From: an uncultured Flavobacteriia bacterium
Lineage (GTDB): Bacteria; Bacteroidota; Bacteroidia; Flavobacteriales; Flavobacteriaceae
Assembly: GCA_946482495.1 (NCBI GenBank)
Contig: CAMLRV010000108.1
Span: 1 to 7,333, forward strand
Reading direction: 5' to 3'
Length of the DNA stretch: 7,333 nucleotides
Below the pieces are notes generated by a model. That model had not been told where the DNA came from, did not search any database, and saw only the letters and a list, made by a program, of their open reading frames with translations. Below, in pieces: positions 5,600-7,333 of the stretch; the stretch's first letter is position 1; each line of letters begins with the position of its first letter. A program made the translations under genes and the position numbers.

Positions 5600-6562
5600 C
5601 TTTCCAATACAATCAATAATTTGATAAGCTACTCGCAACGCTTCCGTTCCATCCTCCAACGTTACAATTGGAGTGGTGTTATTATTAATCGCATCTGCGA
5701 ATGTTTCTAATTCGTCTAAGATGGCGTTATTCGGATTCACGTTTGGATTATCAAAATAAATCTGTTTTTTTACACCTTCAGCATTTTGTAAAATCATATC
5801 AAAATCACCAGGAACTTCTGGAGCATCTTGCATACGAACCACTTCACAAATTTTATCTAAATAATCAACAGAAATGTAAGCGTCTTTTTGAAAAAATCTT
5901 GATTTACGCATGTTCTTCATAGAAATTCTACTTGCTGTGATATTTGCTACACAACCATTTTCAAATTCTAAACGAGCGTTCGTAATATCTGGAGAATCGG
6001 AAATAACGGCTACACTGCTCGCATTAACAGCTTTTACTTTCGATTTAACCACACTTAATATCGCATCAATATCGTGAATCATTAAATCTAAAACCACTGG
6101 AACATCTGTACCACGTGGGTTAAATTCTGCTAAACGATGTGTTTCAATAAACATGGGTTTATTGATTTTATCTTTTACCGCTGTAAATGCTGGATTGAAA
6201 CGTTCTACATGTCCAACTTGACCTTTTACGTTATATTTGTTAGCTAAAGTGACAATTTCTTCGGCTTCTTCAACAGTTGTAGCAATTGGTTTTTCGATAA
6301 AAATATGTTTTCCAGCTTCAATTACCATTTTTGCACATTCGAAATGCTGAATTGTTGGTGTAACTATATCAACCACATCAACTGCCGCAATTAAACTTTC
6401 AATAGAATCGAATTTTGTATAACCGAATTCGGCAGCAACTTTATTTGCATTTTCTTCAAAAGGATCAAAGAAACCAACTAATTCATATTTTTCAGACTGA
6501 TTTAATAATCGTAAGTGTATTTTTCCTAAGTGTCCAGCACCTAAAACTCCAACTTTAAGCAT
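5597..6562 (-). CDS. Gfo/Idh/MocA family NAD(P)-dependent oxidoreductase, similar to UDP-GlcNAc 3-dehydrogenase (GnnA-like)
   Basis: The family oxidises a sugar or sugar-nucleotide hydroxyl with NAD(P). The chosen protein has 321 residues: an N-terminal Rossmann domain with GAGHLG (8-13), the EKP motif (90-92) whose lysine is catalytic in the family, then GHVERFNP (117-124) and the C-terminal domain with LDLMIHDID (158-166, H163 and D164). The combination of VVLDLMIHDID, NARLEFENGCVANITASRIS and the following RFFQKDAYISVDY is what I recall from GnnA-type UDP-GlcNAc 3-dehydrogenases, which begin synthesis of diamino lipid A. No GnnB-like aminotransferase is in the window, so that role is inference. 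I chose the ATG at 6562-6560. The longer frame from 6610 adds MLEFLILLLFLMKFIF, which is not part of the Rossmann fold and overlaps a consensus promoter (6578-6607). The gene heads the minus-strand series. Confidence 0.9.
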   Translation of the reverse strand: MLKVGVLGAGHLGKIHLRLLNQSEKYELVGFFDPFEENANKVAAEFGYTKFDSIESLIAAVDVVDIVTPTIQHFECAKMVIEAGKHIFIEKPIATTVEEAEEIVTLANKYNVKGQVGHVERFNPAFTAVKDKINKPMFIETHRLAEFNPRGTDVPVVLDLMIHDIDAILSVVKSKVKAVNASSVAVISDSPDITNARLEFENGCVANITASRISMKNMRKSRFFQKDAYISVDYLDKICEVVRMQDAPEVPGDFDMILQNAEGVKKQIYFDNPNVNPNNAILDELETFADAINNNTTPIVTLEDGTEALRVAYQIIDCIGK

Positions 6563-6577
6563 AAAAATAAATTTCAT

Positions 6578-6607
6578 CAAAAATAGTAATAAAATAAGAA
6601 ATTCCAA
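6578..6607 (-). promoter_or_regulatory. Bacteroidota-type promoter for the oxidoreductase and possibly the whole minus-strand series
   Basis: On the minus strand, TTG (6607-6605) is followed after exactly 19 bases by TATTTTTG (6585-6578), which fits the primary sigma factor consensus TTG-N19-TAnnTTTG of this phylum. Transcription would begin near 6570-6574, leaving a leader of about 10 bases before the ATG at 6562. No complete match of this kind was found in the spacers upstream of the other minus-strand genes. Confidence 0.65.
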
Positions 6608-6639
6608 CATTTAATAAATTCCAATTTTTCTTAGAGATT

Positions 6640-6647
6640 TAATTTTG
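6640..6647 (+). promoter_or_regulatory. Candidate -7 element for pcm
   Basis: TAATTTTG fits TAnnTTTG on the plus strand, in the divergent spacer about 90 bp before the pcm start. No TTG lies at the expected distance upstream, so only half of the promoter consensus is present. In so AT-rich a region a chance match is quite likely. Confidence 0.25.
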
Positions 6648-6652
6648 AACCT

Positions 6653-6689
6653 GGAATTTGAGATTTGCTTTTTTTGGAATTTAAATTTT
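6653..6689. repeat. Degenerate 7-bp repeats (GGAATTT type) in the divergent spacer
   Basis: GGAATTT occurs at 6653-6659 followed by GAGATTT (6660-6666), and again at 6676-6682 followed by AAATTTT (6683-6689), with a shift of two bases in register between the pairs. The second GGAATTT also pairs with AAATTCC at 6701-6707 as an inverted repeat. This is the weakest of the heptamer arrays. The rest of the 177-bp spacer (6563-6739) holds the promoters described and nothing else I can recognise. Confidence 0.45.
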
Positions 6690-6739
6690 GTTTATTGCAA
6701 AAATTCCATCTAATTTTACAAAAAATAATACGTGCCAAA

Positions 6740-7333
6740 GTGAAAGATACCGCCAAACATCAAGGACTAAGAAATCAGCTTGTTAAGCAATTAAGAGAAA
6801 AAGGAATTAAAGATGAAAATGTACTAAAAGCGATTCAAAAAATCCCACGTCATTTGTTTTTAAATTCAAGTTTTGAAGATTTTGCTTATCAAGACAAAGC
6901 ATTTCCTATTGGCGCAGGTCAAACGATTTCACAACCTTATACTGTGGCATATCAAAGTGAATTATTACAAGTTGAAAAAGATCATAAAGTATTAGAAATA
7001 GGGACGGGAAGTGGTTATCAAACTGCAGTTTTGGTGAATTTAGGAGCTAAAGTGTATTCGATAGAAAGGCAAAATGAATTGTTTAAAACCACTAAATTAT
7101 TATTACCTAAATTAGGAATTCGTCCAACACATTTATCTTTTGGTGATGGTTATAAAGGCTTGCCACAATATGGACCATTTGATAGTATTATTGTTACGGC
7201 TGGCGCACCAATAATTCCACCAGCTCTTTTAGGTCAATTGAAAATAGGTGGAAGGCTTGTAATTCCTGTTGGAGAAGACATTCAAGTTATGACTTTATTA
7301 GTGAGGAAAAACGAAACACAATTTGAAAAAACT
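6740..7333 (+). CDS. pcm: Protein-L-isoaspartate O-methyltransferase, N-terminal 198 residues (3' end cut off)
   Basis: Pcm methylates the carboxyl group of L-isoaspartyl residues formed by ageing of proteins, using S-adenosylmethionine, which lets them revert to aspartate. Visible motifs are IPRHLF early in the protein, GAGQTISQPY (58-67) with the conserved S64 of the substrate site, and the SAM-binding VLEIGTGSGYQ (84-94). Later come SFGDGYKGLP, FDSIIVTAGAP and GGRLVIPVGE, the usual order for the family. The frame is open to the window end at residue 198, and homologues of about 210-220 residues suggest that little is missing. The start is GTG at 6740, giving a protein beginning MKDTAKHQGLRNQL, as in flavobacterial homologues I recall. 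The frame is open back to 6662 but offers no ATG, only TTG. It is divergent from the oxidoreductase gene across 177 bp. Confidence 0.93.
   Translation, partial: MKDTAKHQGLRNQLVKQLREKGIKDENVLKAIQKIPRHLFLNSSFEDFAYQDKAFPIGAGQTISQPYTVAYQSELLQVEKDHKVLEIGTGSGYQTAVLVNLGAKVYSIERQNELFKTTKLLLPKLGIRPTHLSFGDGYKGLPQYGPFDSIIVTAGAPIIPPALLGQLKIGGRLVIPVGEDIQVMTLLVRKNETQFEKT

Noticed and set aside
5701..5922. 73-codon plus-strand open frame
   Set aside because: Antisense to the oxidoreductase gene, with unconvincing composition and no family signature.
6563..6610. In-frame hydrophobic extension MLEFLILLLFLMKFIF before the oxidoreductase, like a membrane anchor or signal
   Set aside because: The Rossmann strand begins right at MLKVGVLGAG, a cytoplasmic NAD(P) enzyme needs no anchor, and a full promoter consensus lies within this stretch.
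1..7333. A defence island, prophage, toxin-antitoxin or other new multi-gene system
   Set aside because: All eight genes fit known housekeeping families. There is no integrase, transposase, tRNA boundary or cluster of unknown genes; the unusual signal is limited to the spacer repeats.

Overview
This AT-rich window looks like chromosome from a member of the Bacteroidota, most likely a Flavobacterium-like Flavobacteriaceae. Three things point there. The proteins have a flavobacterial style of sequence. The one clear promoter has the TTG-N19-TAnnTTTG form typical of this phylum. The spacers between genes carry degenerate 7-bp repeats of a kind I associate with flavobacterial genomes. This is a recognition call and no database was searched.

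Layout: seven genes lie head to tail on the minus strand and one partial gene lies on the plus strand. In transcription order on the minus strand (right to left) they are: a Gfo/Idh/MocA oxidoreductase (5597-6562), a 3-hydroxybutyryl-CoA dehydrogenase (4589-5479), a DUF1015 protein (3294-4511), a YggS-type PLP-binding protein (2562-3230), a DnaQ exonuclease fused to a UvrC-like GIY-YIG part (1152-2513), the tRNA dimethylallyltransferase MiaA (163-1089), and the first 45 codons of a probable acyl-ACP thioesterase (1-136). Protein-L-isoaspartate methyltransferase (pcm, 6740-7333, cut by the window end) diverges from the oxidoreductase. The spacers are 26 to 117 bp, with 177 bp between the divergent genes, so no stretch over 300 bp lacks a gene.

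The minus-strand genes could form one transcription unit from the promoter at 6578-6607, since I found no second full consensus promoter in the spacers. They do not build one pathway: the products concern nucleotide-sugar or other sugar oxidation, acyl-CoA metabolism, PLP homeostasis, DNA repair or degradation, tRNA modification and fatty-acid release. These are ordinary housekeeping genes. I see no defence system, prophage, CRISPR array, transposase or RNA gene.

The most notable signal is in the spacers. Six of the seven hold degenerate arrays with a strict 7-bp period, each with its own unit, and the seventh (5483-5599) holds a GC-rich inverted-repeat element. The arrays touch genes: one covers the miaA stop codon, one runs into the exonuclease TTG start, and one pair forms a near-palindrome that supplies the stop codon of the dehydrogenase gene. 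An array of the same unit as the exonuclease-yggS spacer also lies inside the yggS reading frame, where it encodes a 7-residue repeat. A second point of interest is that the exonuclease/GIY-YIG fusion keeps four cysteines spaced like those that bind the iron-sulfur cluster of UvrC.
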